40,609 bases of DNA from Clostridiales bacterium (lineage in GTDB: Bacteria > Bacillota > Clostridia > Christensenellales > CAG-314). The notes beneath the pieces are model-generated. The model had not been told where the DNA came from. It ran no database searches and saw only the letters and a program-made list of their open reading frames with translations. The stretch is taken from contig JAFLVK010000001.1 in NCBI GenBank assembly GCA_022508345.1, positions 661,841-702,449 on the forward strand. The letters are read 5' to 3'. Each line of letters begins with the position of its first letter. Positions within the stretch are counted from its first letter, which is position 1. Shown here piece by piece: positions 25,594 through 34,519 of this stretch. The position numbers and the translations under genes were made by a program.

Positions 25594-25702
25594 TGAGTTT
25601 ACAACAAGCCCACATTGTGGTACACTTATCAAGGTTTTTAAGGAAATAGAGAACACTAGCTAAAATAAAACCGCACAAATTATCGCCGACCGTAACAGCA
25701 GG

Positions 25703-25769
25703 GGCGAGTGTGTTCCACTACAAAACAATCTGCAACGTAGTGAAGCCGTTTTGTGTGGAAGCATGCGAG
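25703..25769 (+). repeat. Dispersed structured repeat, copy 2
   Basis: The copy begins GGCGAGTGTGTTCC, has the core CAAAACAATCTGCA, and ends GGAAGCATGCGAG. TTCCAC(T)ACAAAAC pairs with GTTTTGTGTGGAA over 13 bp with a bulged T, differing from copy 1 at positions that change on both arms. It ends four bases before the mfd ATG and covers a GTG that could otherwise be read as the mfd start. Confidence 0.7.
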
Positions 25770-25773
25770 CCCA

Positions 25774-28700
25774 ATGTACTACTTTTTTGACAGAGTAAAC
25801 AATACCGAGGCATACCGAAATTTGCTCAACGACACCCGCGATAAAAATATAATCGCGGCTTTTGGCGTGCAACCAAACGAAAAACCCTTCATTGCGGCAA
25901 ACGTAAACGGCTTTAGCCTGTACGTCACAAGCGACTACGTGGAAGCGCAGCGCGTGCTACGAACAGTACAGGCAATCAGCAGTGGAACGGTGGTGTATCT
26001 ACCTGCCAAGGAGGACGTGCTGCTGTTCAAGGGCAGTTCGTCCAAAAATGCAGTGTACACGCGTAACTACGCATTGCACCAAATACTTACAGGCGCAGAG
26101 GTCGCCGTAACAACGGTGGAAGCGTTGATGCAGTATTTGCCATCTCGCGACAGGTTTTTCGCCGACTGCTTTACGTTGAAAGTGGGTGTTTGCTACGACA
26201 CGGCAATGCTTGTGAAAAAGCTGATTGACAACGGTTACAGGCGCGTTGAGGGAATATCGGGCGAGGGTGAGTTCGTCATGCGCGGAGATATACTGGATGT
26301 CAGTATGCCATTTTCAAAGCGTTTCCGCGTGGACTTTTTCGACGACGAGGTGGAAAACATACGCGCGGTAGAGGAGGACGGCTCCTCCGGCGAAAAGGTG
26401 AACCAAGTTGAAATATATCCGCTGTACGACACGACGGGGCTGCCGCAAAGCAAGCTGCAGGACATTGAACACTACGTTTCAATGCAAAAGTACAAGCAAA
26501 AGCTGCCGCCCAACGCGCATGCACGTCTGTCGGAAATACTGTCGTCATTAGCCGTAAACGCAGGCGGCGGAACGGTGGATAGCAGTTGGCTAACGCCCTT
26601 TACACAAAGCTCCACGCTAAAAGATTACCTGCCCATTGACACGGTTGTGTTTTGGGATGAACCGAAGCAGCTTAAGCAGCGCGTAGAGTTCCTGTACAAG
26701 GAGCATGGCGAACGCGTTGTCAACCTTTCCAAGGCGGGAGAAGTGTTACCCATACACTTCAACGCGCTTGTGGACAAGGCGGAAGTTTTCAATGTTGAAA
26801 ATGCGCAGGTTCTGTTGCAGACGTTGCCGTACCAAAGCGACTTCCGCGTTGAAGCAATACACAACTTCAAGACGGGCGCGGTTAGTAACTACGCCGCAAG
26901 CGAAGAAATGCTGGCAACAGACATCAAAAACTGGTTACGCCTTGGATACGAAACGGTGATATTTGCAGGGCAGGACGGCGTTGAACCCACGCGGGAAAAG
27001 CTGTCCGGCTTGGGTGTGTACGCACTGGCGTCGGATAAGCTTGCGGCAAACGCTGCCGATGCGCTAATACTTCCAATCGGCATTGACAAGGGCTTTGTTT
27101 CACACACCAACAAGCTTGTGGTGGTGGGCACGCGCGACCTGGGACGGGGACTGAACCGAGAGCACTTGAGGAAAAGTCGCAAGCAGGCGTTTTTGTCCGT
27201 GGAAAAGGGCGATTACGTTGTGCACGACGTGCACGGAATAGGTCTGTGCGAAGGCATACAAAAGATAACAACTCCCAGCGGCGACAAGGACTACATCGTC
27301 GTACTGTACAAAAACGGCGACAGGCTGTACGTCCCCGTGGACGCGACCAACATGCTGTCCCGTTACTCGGGCGGGGAAAACCCAACGCTAAGTAAGCTGG
27401 GCGGTGAAGATTTCGCCAAGGTAAAGAACAAAGTCAAGAGCGGTATCCGCGAGATGTCCATCGACTTGTTGAAGCTGTACGCCGAACGTGAAAAGGCGAG
27501 AGGCTTCCGTTACCGCGTGGACGAATATCTAAACGAAGAATTCGAACAGTACTTCCCCTTTAAGGCGACGGAGGACCAGCTGCGTTGCCAGGCGGAGATT
27601 TTCAAAGATTTGGGCTCGGAGCGGATAATGGACCGCGTGCTTGTGGGCGACGTGGGCTACGGCAAAACCGAGGTTGCAATGCGCGCAGCATTTACTGTTG
27701 TAAGTAACGGCTATCAAGTGGCGGTGCTTGCGCCTACAACAATACTCACCGAGCAGCACTACAAAAATTTCGCCGAACGTATGGCGCACTTCGACATCAA
27801 GGTGGCGTGCCTCAACCGTTTCCGCGACAGTACCGAGCAAAAGCGCATATTAAAGGCCGTTGCAGATGGCGAAGTGGATATACTAATTGGCACCCACAGG
27901 CTGCTGTCGCGCGACGTTCAGTTCAACAGGTTGGGCTTGCTAGTGTTGGACGAGGAACAGCGTTTCGGCGTGGAACACAAGGAAAAGATAAAAACACTGA
28001 AAACTAACGTGGACGTGCTAACCATGTCCGCAACACCCATACCTAGGACACTGCACATGGCGCTGTCGGGCATAAGGGATATTTCCACAATAACCACCCC
28101 GCCCGTCGAACGTATCGCCGTTGAAACATTTGTGGTGGAGGAGAGTGATGCGTTGCTTACCGACGTCATCACCCGAGAGCTTGCGCGCGGTGGGCAGGTT
28201 TTCTGCGTGTACAACAAGGTGCAGTCCATTGACGCATTTGCAAGGAACCTGTCCGAAATGCTACCCAATGCAAAGATTACCGTTGCGCACGGACAAATGG
28301 ACGAAGTGGCATTGGAGGATGCCGTGATGTCCTTCGCCGACGGCAAAAGCGATATACTGGTGTGTACCACAATTATCGAAAACGGTATCGACATTCCCAA
28401 CGTCAACACGCTAATTGTGATGGACGCGGACAAGCTGGGGCTTTCGCAGCTGTATCAACTGCGGGGCAGAGTAGGCCGCAGCAACCGTCTTGCGTACGCC
28501 TACTTTACCTATCGCAGGGACAAGATTCTTTCCGACGTCGCCTACAAGCGGCTGTCTTCCATCACCGAATACAGCGAGCTGGGCAGCGGCTTCAAGATTG
28601 CAATGAAGGACCTGGAAATACGCGGTGCGGGCAACATACTGGGTCGTGAACAGCACGGACACATGATGAAGGTGGGTTATGAGATGTATGCGCGCCTGCT

Positions 28701-29190
28701 TGCCGAAACGGTTGCCGAGCTCAAGGGCGAAAAGCCACAGGAAAAGCTCAACACCGAAGTGGAAATAGATATCGAAGCGTACGCGCCCGAAAGCTACATT
28801 CCCTTGCAGGCAGACCGAATGAATTTCTACCGAACGCTAGCCGACTGTACTACGCTAGACGAGATTGAACAGCTAAAGGGGCAAATAGTGGAAATTTACG
28901 GCGCGTTCCCCAAGAGTGTGGACAATCTGTTTGCCGTGGCAACGCTAAAGCTACTGGCTAACAGCGCGGGAATTGTGAAGATTACCGTCCGTCCAGCCCA
29001 CGGCGAGCTGACATTTGCCGGCAAGGAGCAGATGATGAAAAAGTCGGTATTTGACGCGCTGTTGGCATTTGGAGACCGTGCAACTGCCGCATCCAGTAGC
29101 TACGGGATAGTGTTTGCCTCCTCCGATTACTTGCAAAAGACTCGACTTATGGACGCAATGAGGGAATTTTTGCAAAGTATCCAAAGTTAA
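25774..29190 (+). CDS. mfd: Transcription-repair coupling factor
   Basis: Mfd removes RNA polymerase stalled at DNA damage and brings in UvrA. The 1138-residue product has the UvrB-like N-terminal region, the polymerase-binding domain (VEKGDYVVHDVHGIGLCEGI and after), a helicase core with GDVGYGKT (625-632), DEEQ (726-729), TMSATPIPRTLH and QLRGRVGRS, and a C-terminal TRCF domain. The length is normal. I chose the ATG at 25774; the GTG at 25753 lies inside repeat copy 2. No clear ribosome site or promoter is seen, so the start is less certain than the identity. Confidence 0.97.
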   Translation: MYYFFDRVNNTEAYRNLLNDTRDKNIIAAFGVQPNEKPFIAANVNGFSLYVTSDYVEAQRVLRTVQAISSGTVVYLPAKEDVLLFKGSSSKNAVYTRNYALHQILTGAEVAVTTVEALMQYLPSRDRFFADCFTLKVGVCYDTAMLVKKLIDNGYRRVEGISGEGEFVMRGDILDVSMPFSKRFRVDFFDDEVENIRAVEEDGSSGEKVNQVEIYPLYDTTGLPQSKLQDIEHYVSMQKYKQKLPPNAHARLSEILSSLAVNAGGGTVDSSWLTPFTQSSTLKDYLPIDTVVFWDEPKQLKQRVEFLYKEHGERVVNLSKAGEVLPIHFNALVDKAEVFNVENAQVLLQTLPYQSDFRVEAIHNFKTGAVSNYAASEEMLATDIKNWLRLGYETVIFAGQDGVEPTREKLSGLGVYALASDKLAANAADALILPIGIDKGFVSHTNKLVVVGTRDLGRGLNREHLRKSRKQAFLSVEKGDYVVHDVHGIGLCEGIQKITTPSGDKDYIVVLYKNGDRLYVPVDATNMLSRYSGGENPTLSKLGGEDFAKVKNKVKSGIREMSIDLLKLYAEREKARGFRYRVDEYLNEEFEQYFPFKATEDQLRCQAEIFKDLGSERIMDRVLVGDVGYGKTEVAMRAAFTVVSNGYQVAVLAPTTILTEQHYKNFAERMAHFDIKVACLNRFRDSTEQKRILKAVADGEVDILIGTHRLLSRDVQFNRLGLLVLDEEQRFGVEHKEKIKTLKTNVDVLTMSATPIPRTLHMALSGIRDISTITTPPVERIAVETFVVEESDALLTDVITRELARGGQVFCVYNKVQSIDAFARNLSEMLPNAKITVAHGQMDEVALEDAVMSFADGKSDILVCTTIIENGIDIPNVNTLIVMDADKLGLSQLYQLRGRVGRSNRLAYAYFTYRRDKILSDVAYKRLSSITEYSELGSGFKIAMKDLEIRGAGNILGREQHGHMMKVGYEMYARLLAETVAELKGEKPQEKLNTEVEIDIEAYAPESYIPLQADRMNFYRTLADCTTLDEIEQLKGQIVEIYGAFPKSVDNLFAVATLKLLANSAGIVKITVRPAHGELTFAGKEQMMKKSVFDALLAFGDRATAASSSYGIVFASSDYLQKTRLMDAMREFLQSIQS

Positions 29191-29206
29191 TGCGATAAAA
29201 ATCGCA
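29191..29206 (+). other. Hairpin directly after mfd
   Basis: TGCGAT (29191-29196) and ATCGCA (29201-29206) form a 6-bp stem with an AAAA loop immediately after the stop codon. There is no T run, so it is at best a weak terminator or an RNA-stabilising end. Confidence 0.4.
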
Positions 29207-29214
29207 CAAACCGC

Positions 29215-29243
29215 TTGCCAAGTACACACTAAAAATGTATAAT
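29215..29243 (+). promoter_or_regulatory. Promoter of the PrsA/SurA-like lipoprotein gene
   Basis: TTGCCA (29215-29220), an exact 17-base spacer and a perfect TATAAT (29238-29243). The start site should be near 29250, leaving a leader of about 55 bases with AGGAG at 29291-29295. Confidence 0.8.
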
Positions 29244-29304
29244 ATATAAGTATATGTGGCGGTATGCCCAATTTTGTACGCCACACATTCAGGAGCAAAC
29301 TAAA

Positions 29305-31257
29305 ATGAAAAAAGCAAGTAAAATACTTACGTTAATACTGATAGTTGTATTCGTATTGAGTGTATTTGCAGGCTGCGATTTGGTTGGTAGAAACACCGCC
29401 AAGTACCGTAGCACAACGGCCATGACGGTTGGTGATCAAAAAGTCACAATCGGCAAGCTGCTGGATACATTCAATTCCTACTACAACAGTTACTATTACT
29501 ACATCAGCGCGGGCTATCTCACTGCCGATTCGCTGTTGGAAATGGTAATGAATTCGCTAATGCAGCAGTATATCCAGATTGACGATTACGTGCAAAATAA
29601 AGATCATATTCAAACTCCCGCACTCAAGGACGTTGTAAATAATGCCGAGTATCTCACGCAGGAACAGTTTGAGTATTGCATCAAGTACGTCAAGTACACA
29701 GCCTTTACAACATTTGACAGCGCAGTTATCACAACGCTATCTGTAAAGCACGACATTGGCGACGCTAAAGATGAAGACACCTCACGCGACTTTACCGAGT
29801 GGGACGACCTAGATGGTGTAACAAATTACGCCGACTACGTTCGCGACAAGAACTTCGAAAATGAAGACGCAAACGAGTATTTCGACAAGTACTACAGCGA
29901 AATCAGCTTCGCAAGTGTGGAAGATCTTTACGCTGATTACATTTACAAAACGGAAGAAGCTGCAAAGGCAATACTGGACGAGTTGCAAGACCGTCTTGAG
30001 GACGACAGTGACGAAATCACTTTCGACGAATATCAGGACGCGCAAACCAAGGCTATCGAACAGTACGAAGATACCATCAAAAACAACTACGGTATCGACT
30101 TGCAAGAGTTTTTGAAGAGTCAAGTAGCGGACATGGTGTCCAGCTGTATTATAGCTTTGTGGAGCTACGAGCAATACAAGGATATTCACTCTGAGGTTGT
30201 AAATGCTGCTAAGGACGCAAACAAAACCTATGCAGAAGATCAAGCAGCACAGTTCAAAATCAGCAAAAACTTCGATTCATTCATTACCAGCCTCACCGAC
30301 AGCAGCTATATCTACAATGTACCCGTAGATATGCAACACAAGTACGTATTTGTAAAGAATATCCTTATCCCGTTCTCTTCAGAGCAAACTGCACGTTTGA
30401 ATGCACAAGATTACGGCACAGATACCCCTGCTTACGAGAGATTGCGTAACCAACTGGCATCGGAAATTGCAGCTGAGTACTTCGATTCCGACAAGTACGA
30501 CGAGGTTATTGAAAGCGAATATTTCTCCAACGGAGATTGGTTTGTTGACAACACTGACGAAGATTCTGACAGAAAGTACGAAAAGCTTACCGGCTTGTTT
30601 AAGGCTGAACAAGTCACAGGTGACGACGGCGAAGTAAGCAGCAAGATTGCAATCAACCCCACAGGAGTTCTTGCGCAATTCTTTGGCGACAACGGCGAAG
30701 TAACCGCAATGGCTGGCAAGGACAAGGCTCAGACAATTGTTGAACTCATGAAGCGTTTCAACACCGACACCGCTCAACATTCAACCCGTTACGACTACGT
30801 TGTTTACGTAGGTGAAGATTGGGAAAATTACAGCCACAGCTGGGTTAAAGAGTTTTACACAGCTGTAAACGAACTTGGACACGACGAAAACGGTAACTTC
30901 AAGGCGGAAAATATCGGCAAGTACACCTTGTGCGTATCCACCTACGGTGTTCACATCATCTACGTTGATAGCTTCGTTGAAGAGCACATCTACAAGCATG
31001 ATACGACCGTTTGGGAAACGGCTTGGCAAGATTCCGAATCGATGGATTACGTTCGTTACAAGGCAGAGTTCGAAAAGCTTGTTACCAAAAAAACAAAAGA
31101 CGCATTTGAAAAGCTGGAAGCTAAATACCTCAAGGGCGAGGACGGTAGAAGTGTAACCATCAACAAGCAATTCAGTCGTTTCTTGAAAGACAACGGCTTC
31201 ACATTCAACTTCGACGAGTTTAAGGAAGAAACACTTGCAGAGTTGGACGTAGATTAA
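29305..31257 (+). CDS. PrsA/SurA-like foldase lipoprotein
   Basis: This is likely an extracellular chaperone or peptidyl-prolyl isomerase for secreted proteins. It has a lipoprotein signal peptide with C24 as the lipidated residue (LSVFAGC), then a SurA-type N-terminal helical part (VGDQKVTIGKLLDTFNSYYN). A parvulin-like strand, YVFVKNILIPF, appears near residue 350, and its partner, CVSTYGVHIIYVD, near 550, so the parvulin fold seems stretched by a long insertion. The rest is acidic and Tyr-rich. At 650 residues it is twice the size of PrsA. Isomerase activity is doubtful. A similar gene follows mfd in other clostridia. It starts at 29305 after AGGAG. Confidence 0.8.
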   Translation: MKKASKILTLILIVVFVLSVFAGCDLVGRNTAKYRSTTAMTVGDQKVTIGKLLDTFNSYYNSYYYYISAGYLTADSLLEMVMNSLMQQYIQIDDYVQNKDHIQTPALKDVVNNAEYLTQEQFEYCIKYVKYTAFTTFDSAVITTLSVKHDIGDAKDEDTSRDFTEWDDLDGVTNYADYVRDKNFENEDANEYFDKYYSEISFASVEDLYADYIYKTEEAAKAILDELQDRLEDDSDEITFDEYQDAQTKAIEQYEDTIKNNYGIDLQEFLKSQVADMVSSCIIALWSYEQYKDIHSEVVNAAKDANKTYAEDQAAQFKISKNFDSFITSLTDSSYIYNVPVDMQHKYVFVKNILIPFSSEQTARLNAQDYGTDTPAYERLRNQLASEIAAEYFDSDKYDEVIESEYFSNGDWFVDNTDEDSDRKYEKLTGLFKAEQVTGDDGEVSSKIAINPTGVLAQFFGDNGEVTAMAGKDKAQTIVELMKRFNTDTAQHSTRYDYVVYVGEDWENYSHSWVKEFYTAVNELGHDENGNFKAENIGKYTLCVSTYGVHIIYVDSFVEEHIYKHDTTVWETAWQDSESMDYVRYKAEFEKLVTKKTKDAFEKLEAKYLKGEDGRSVTINKQFSRFLKDNGFTFNFDEFKEETLAELDVD

Positions 31258-31277
31258 ACAACAAATAAATGCAACTG

Positions 31278-31309
31278 AAATGCACCTCTTAAATAGAGAG
31301 GTGCATTTT
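31278..31309 (+). terminator. Terminator after the PrsA-like gene
   Basis: AAATGCACCTCT (31278-31289) and AGAGGTGCATTT (31297-31308) form a perfect 12-bp stem with a 7-base loop, followed by a T-rich stretch. Confidence 0.88.
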
Positions 31310-31355
31310 GTTATTTGTACATTACTTACGGTAATTTCCGTGTTGTTGCGTATGC

Positions 31356-31384
31356 TTGAAATATCTTGAAATGTGTGCTATACT
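31356..31384 (+). promoter_or_regulatory. Promoter of the acyltransferase gene
   Basis: TTGAAA (31356-31361), a 17-base spacer ending in TGC, and TATACT (31379-31384). The TGn element strengthens the -10 box. A second TTGAAA ten bases later (31366-31371) is too close. The leader is about 76 bases and holds the dyad AGTAA-TAG-TTACT. Confidence 0.8.
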
Positions 31385-31466
31385 AAAAATAGTTTAGTTA
31401 ACGGTGTAGTAATAGTTACTGTACGGTTTTCATAATTTACAACAAGAAAAACTAAGTGAGAAGCCC

Positions 31467-32774
31467 ATGAAAAAGACAACAGATCAAATCATTAAAGAAA
31501 AGAAAATCAAAAAGCCCAACGCATTTATCAATGCTGTGCTAAGCCAAGTTGCTAAGGCATTGTACTACAGACAGTGCAAGGTGGAGCTGTACCGCAACGT
31601 CAACCTCAAAGATTACCGCAACAAGCCTGTAATTGTTGTGTCCAATCACGCGTCGCGCTTTGACTACGCTTTTGTCAACTACGTCATGAAGCGCAGGCGT
31701 ATCAACTTCGTCGCTGCGGAAAACGAATTTCACCGCAAAAAGTTCAAGTTGGTTTTCGGCTTGGGACGTGTCATCCCCAAGCGTAACTTTGTGCCCGACA
31801 CCAAGACTATACAGGGCATTGCCCGCATCCTCAAAAAGGAAAAGAACGGCTGCATTGCCATCTTCCCCTGCGGAATGAGTACGGCAAGCGGCGCGCAACA
31901 ACCAAGTATGCTTGGCACAGGCAAGATGCTCAAGCACTTTGGCGTGCACGTGCTGTCCATGCGTATTCACGGTGGATATTTGGTATGCCCCAAGTTCGAC
32001 GTCAAGGAACGCTACGGCAAGGTGACGGTGGAACTGGATGAGCTGTTCAACCCCGAACAATTGAAGGAGCTTTCCGCCGAGGAAATCGAACGCAAGGTGG
32101 ATGAGGCAATCTTCACTGACGACTACGAGTGGAACGCAACACGTCAGCACAGCTACAAACGCAAGGACGGCAAATACGCACAGAACATGGAGCAAATCAT
32201 TTACAAATGCCCCAAGTGCGGTAGTGAAGCGTCGATGTTGGGCAGGGGCGACACAATCATTTGCGGAAAGTGCGGCAACGGCGCAAAAATGGACGATAAG
32301 TACAATCTTATACCCCTTGAAGGTAGCGTAATTCCGCGTAACCCGCGCGTTTGGTTCGATTGGCAACGCCGCGAAATGAGGAAAACCGTATTGAAGCCCG
32401 ATTTCGTAATTGAAGAACATGTAAAGCTTGGCACTTTGCCCAAGTACGGATATATGGGCAACAACGAAGTGGCAAATATCGTTGGCGAAGGAACTTTGAG
32501 ACTGGACAAAACAGGCGTGACCTACACGGGAACACGTGACGGCGAGCCTTGGACGGTGTTTATCAAGAGCGAGCTGATACCCACAATATGCTTGCCTGTT
32601 GACGGAAGCTTTTTCTACACATATGCAAGTGGCGAATTTCTGCAATTTACTCCCGACACGCCCAGCTGTATGCGTTGGTCGCTGGCAGTAGAGGAAGTGT
32701 ACCGCACAAACGGCGGCAAGTGGCAAAACTTCCCATGGTTCGACTACGATGCACCCCTGGAAATATTGAAGTAA
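31467..32774 (+). CDS. PlsC-like acyltransferase with zinc ribbon and extra C-terminal domain
   Basis: The N-terminal half resembles 1-acyl-glycerol-3-phosphate acyltransferases: the catalytic H61-x4-D66 in SNHASRFD, and FPCGMSTASGAQ in place of the usual FPEGTRS-type substrate loop. This suggests a membrane lipid role with an altered acceptor site. A zinc ribbon follows, with C248, C251, C266 and C269 (CPKCG and CGKCG), then about 165 residues with no family that I recognise (VGEGTLRLDKTGVTYTG). At 435 residues it is much longer than plain PlsC (about 240). A weak GAGAAG lies before the ATG at 31467. It is a single-gene transcript between its own promoter and terminator. Confidence 0.8.
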   Translation: MKKTTDQIIKEKKIKKPNAFINAVLSQVAKALYYRQCKVELYRNVNLKDYRNKPVIVVSNHASRFDYAFVNYVMKRRRINFVAAENEFHRKKFKLVFGLGRVIPKRNFVPDTKTIQGIARILKKEKNGCIAIFPCGMSTASGAQQPSMLGTGKMLKHFGVHVLSMRIHGGYLVCPKFDVKERYGKVTVELDELFNPEQLKELSAEEIERKVDEAIFTDDYEWNATRQHSYKRKDGKYAQNMEQIIYKCPKCGSEASMLGRGDTIICGKCGNGAKMDDKYNLIPLEGSVIPRNPRVWFDWQRREMRKTVLKPDFVIEEHVKLGTLPKYGYMGNNEVANIVGEGTLRLDKTGVTYTGTRDGEPWTVFIKSELIPTICLPVDGSFFYTYASGEFLQFTPDTPSCMRWSLAVEEVYRTNGGKWQNFPWFDYDAPLEILK

Positions 32775-32800
32775 TACAATAAAACATTTCACTTTTATTT

Positions 32801-32825
32801 GGACTGCTACACAGCAGTCCTTTTT
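32801..32825 (+). terminator. Terminator after the acyltransferase gene
   Basis: GGACTGCT (32801-32808) and AGCAGTCC (32813-32820) form an 8-bp stem with an ACAC tetraloop, followed by five Ts. Confidence 0.9.
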
Positions 32826-32838
32826 ATTGTTGATTTGC

Positions 32839-32898
32839 AAGCCGTTTTGGTGCAATATGCGAGTTGCTCCCGTTTTAGGCGGAATACCATCGCCTCAC
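32839..32898 (+). repeat. Dispersed repeat, copy 4, rearranged
   Basis: The first part (32839-32863) matches the 3' half of copy 2, sharing AAGCCGTTTTG and ATGCGAG with a few changes. The second part (32864-32898), read on the minus strand, matches the 5' half (GGCGATGGTATTCCGCC then TAAAACGG). The two halves are therefore head to tail rather than facing each other as in the full copies. It lies in the gap before the flippase gene. Confidence 0.5.
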
Positions 32899-32935
32899 TG
32901 ATATTTTTTGTGAGTTTTTATCATAATATAAATGT

Positions 32936-34486
32936 ATGAAAAAGCACGGTGAAAGTTTTATTTCGGGGGCGCTAATTTTGAGCCTTGGCGGACTGCTGGC
33001 AAAGATATTGGGCGCGCTGTATCGCATTCCCCTCACAAATATAATAGGTAGCTACGGAATGGGGTTATACCAGCTGGTATTTCCTCCATATATTTTGTTT
33101 TTGACAGTGGCGCAGTTCGGTGTGCCCGTGGCGCTAAGCAAGCTAATTGCCGAAAACAATCAACTGGGCAACGTAGACAAATCGCGCAAGATTTTTAGGT
33201 GCGCATTTATATTTTTGGCAGGCTTGGGGGCCATCTGCGCGGTGTTAATGGCAAGCCTGTCTAAGGTGATTGCATCGTCGCAAGGCAACGCAGATACCGC
33301 CCAAGCGTTTCTTATCGTTGCGCCCGCGTTGGTGTTTGTGCCCGTTACCAACGCCTTGAAGGCCTACTTCCAGGGCAACATGAACATGGTACCGTCGGGC
33401 GTTACAACCGTTATCGAACAGGTTGTCAAGCTTGCGGTGGGGTTGAGCTGCGCAATTCACTTTATGCCCAATGTCCACAAGGCAGTTATGGGCGCGGTAT
33501 TTGCCATTACGGTAAGTGAATTTGGCAGCCTTGTGATAATGTCGGTGGTGTATCTTGTGCACCGCAACAAGCGCAAGGCGGGCAAGATTTCCGTTGCTTG
33601 GGCAGACGCAAGAGGTATCGCCCCCAACGTGTTTGCGCTGGCAATACCCGTGGCGCTTGGTGGCTTCGCAATGCAGATGTCGCAGGTTATCGACTCCGTT
33701 ATGGTGGTAAATTTGTTGACTGTTTCTAACGCTACGGAAATGTACGGCTTGTGGACGGGGCCTGTCAACTCTATGCTGGGCTTGCCGATAGCTTTGTCCA
33801 GTGGTGTTGCCGTTTCCGCCCTGCCCGGGATAACCAAAACTTTCTATTCGGGCGACAGGGAAAAGCTTCACCAAGGCTTTAACAGCGCAATGAAGCTTAC
33901 CCTTGTTATCGCTTTCCCGTGTGCGCTGGGTATGATTTCGCTGTCCCGCCCGATACTGGAGCTACTGTACGGCAGTCTGCCCGAAAACGAGATTTACGTT
34001 TCGGCTGTGTTGCTGTCGTTATCGGGGCTTTCCATTGTGTTTTTGGCTATCATGCAAACGTGTGTGTCCGTGTGCCAGGCGGTGGGCAAGCCTTACGCCA
34101 CCGTGATAATAATATCCTTTGCCATTGTGGTAAAGGCGGTTGTAAACTTACTACTGCTGCCAAACCCGCAAATAAATATCTACGGCGCGGCAATTTCCGA
34201 AACATTGTGCTATCTTTTTGCAACGGTTTGTGTTATAATCTACTTGCGCGTAAAGGTAGGACTGAAAATGGACATCTCACAGTGCCTTGTCAAGCCGCTT
34301 TCGGCAAGCATGCTCATGACGCTGGCAATTACGCTGGCATTGGCATTTATGTCCAATCTTGTTGCCGGAACCCTCGGCACATTGATGCTAATTGCAGTGG
34401 CAGGGGCAATCTACTTTGTGGGACTGTACCTGCTAAAGGTGTTTAGCCGAAGCGAATTATCCTTCCTACCCATCAAACAAAAATAG
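32936..34486 (+). CDS. SpoVB/MurJ-like polysaccharide flippase (MOP superfamily)
   Basis: A membrane protein of 516 residues with about fourteen hydrophobic segments. It starts MKKHGESFISGALILSLGGL and goes on with LGALYRIPLTNIIGSYGMGL, both typical of the SpoVB/YabM/YtgP group that moves lipid-linked cell wall precursors across the membrane. In Bacillus, yabM is next to yabN, as here. Whether it carries lipid II (MurJ role) or another sugar lipid cannot be told from sequence alone. No ribosome site lies before the ATG at 32936; CATAAT (32922-32927) lies nine bases before it, without a clear -35 box. Confidence 0.88.
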   Translation: MKKHGESFISGALILSLGGLLAKILGALYRIPLTNIIGSYGMGLYQLVFPPYILFLTVAQFGVPVALSKLIAENNQLGNVDKSRKIFRCAFIFLAGLGAICAVLMASLSKVIASSQGNADTAQAFLIVAPALVFVPVTNALKAYFQGNMNMVPSGVTTVIEQVVKLAVGLSCAIHFMPNVHKAVMGAVFAITVSEFGSLVIMSVVYLVHRNKRKAGKISVAWADARGIAPNVFALAIPVALGGFAMQMSQVIDSVMVVNLLTVSNATEMYGLWTGPVNSMLGLPIALSSGVAVSALPGITKTFYSGDREKLHQGFNSAMKLTLVIAFPCALGMISLSRPILELLYGSLPENEIYVSAVLLSLSGLSIVFLAIMQTCVSVCQAVGKPYATVIIISFAIVVKAVVNLLLLPNPQINIYGAAISETLCYLFATVCVIIYLRVKVGLKMDISQCLVKPLSASMLMTLAITLALAFMSNLVAGTLGTLMLIAVAGAIYFVGLYLLKVFSRSELSFLPIKQK

Positions 34487-34519
34487 ACTTAGCCAATACT
34501 GTGGCTAAAGGAGTAGCAA

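Noticed and set aside
31539-32855. Open frame of 438 codons on the minus strand opposite the acyltransferase gene
   Set aside because: It is antisense to a gene with H-x4-D and zinc-ribbon motifs and would run through that gene's terminator; composition is that of a shadow frame.
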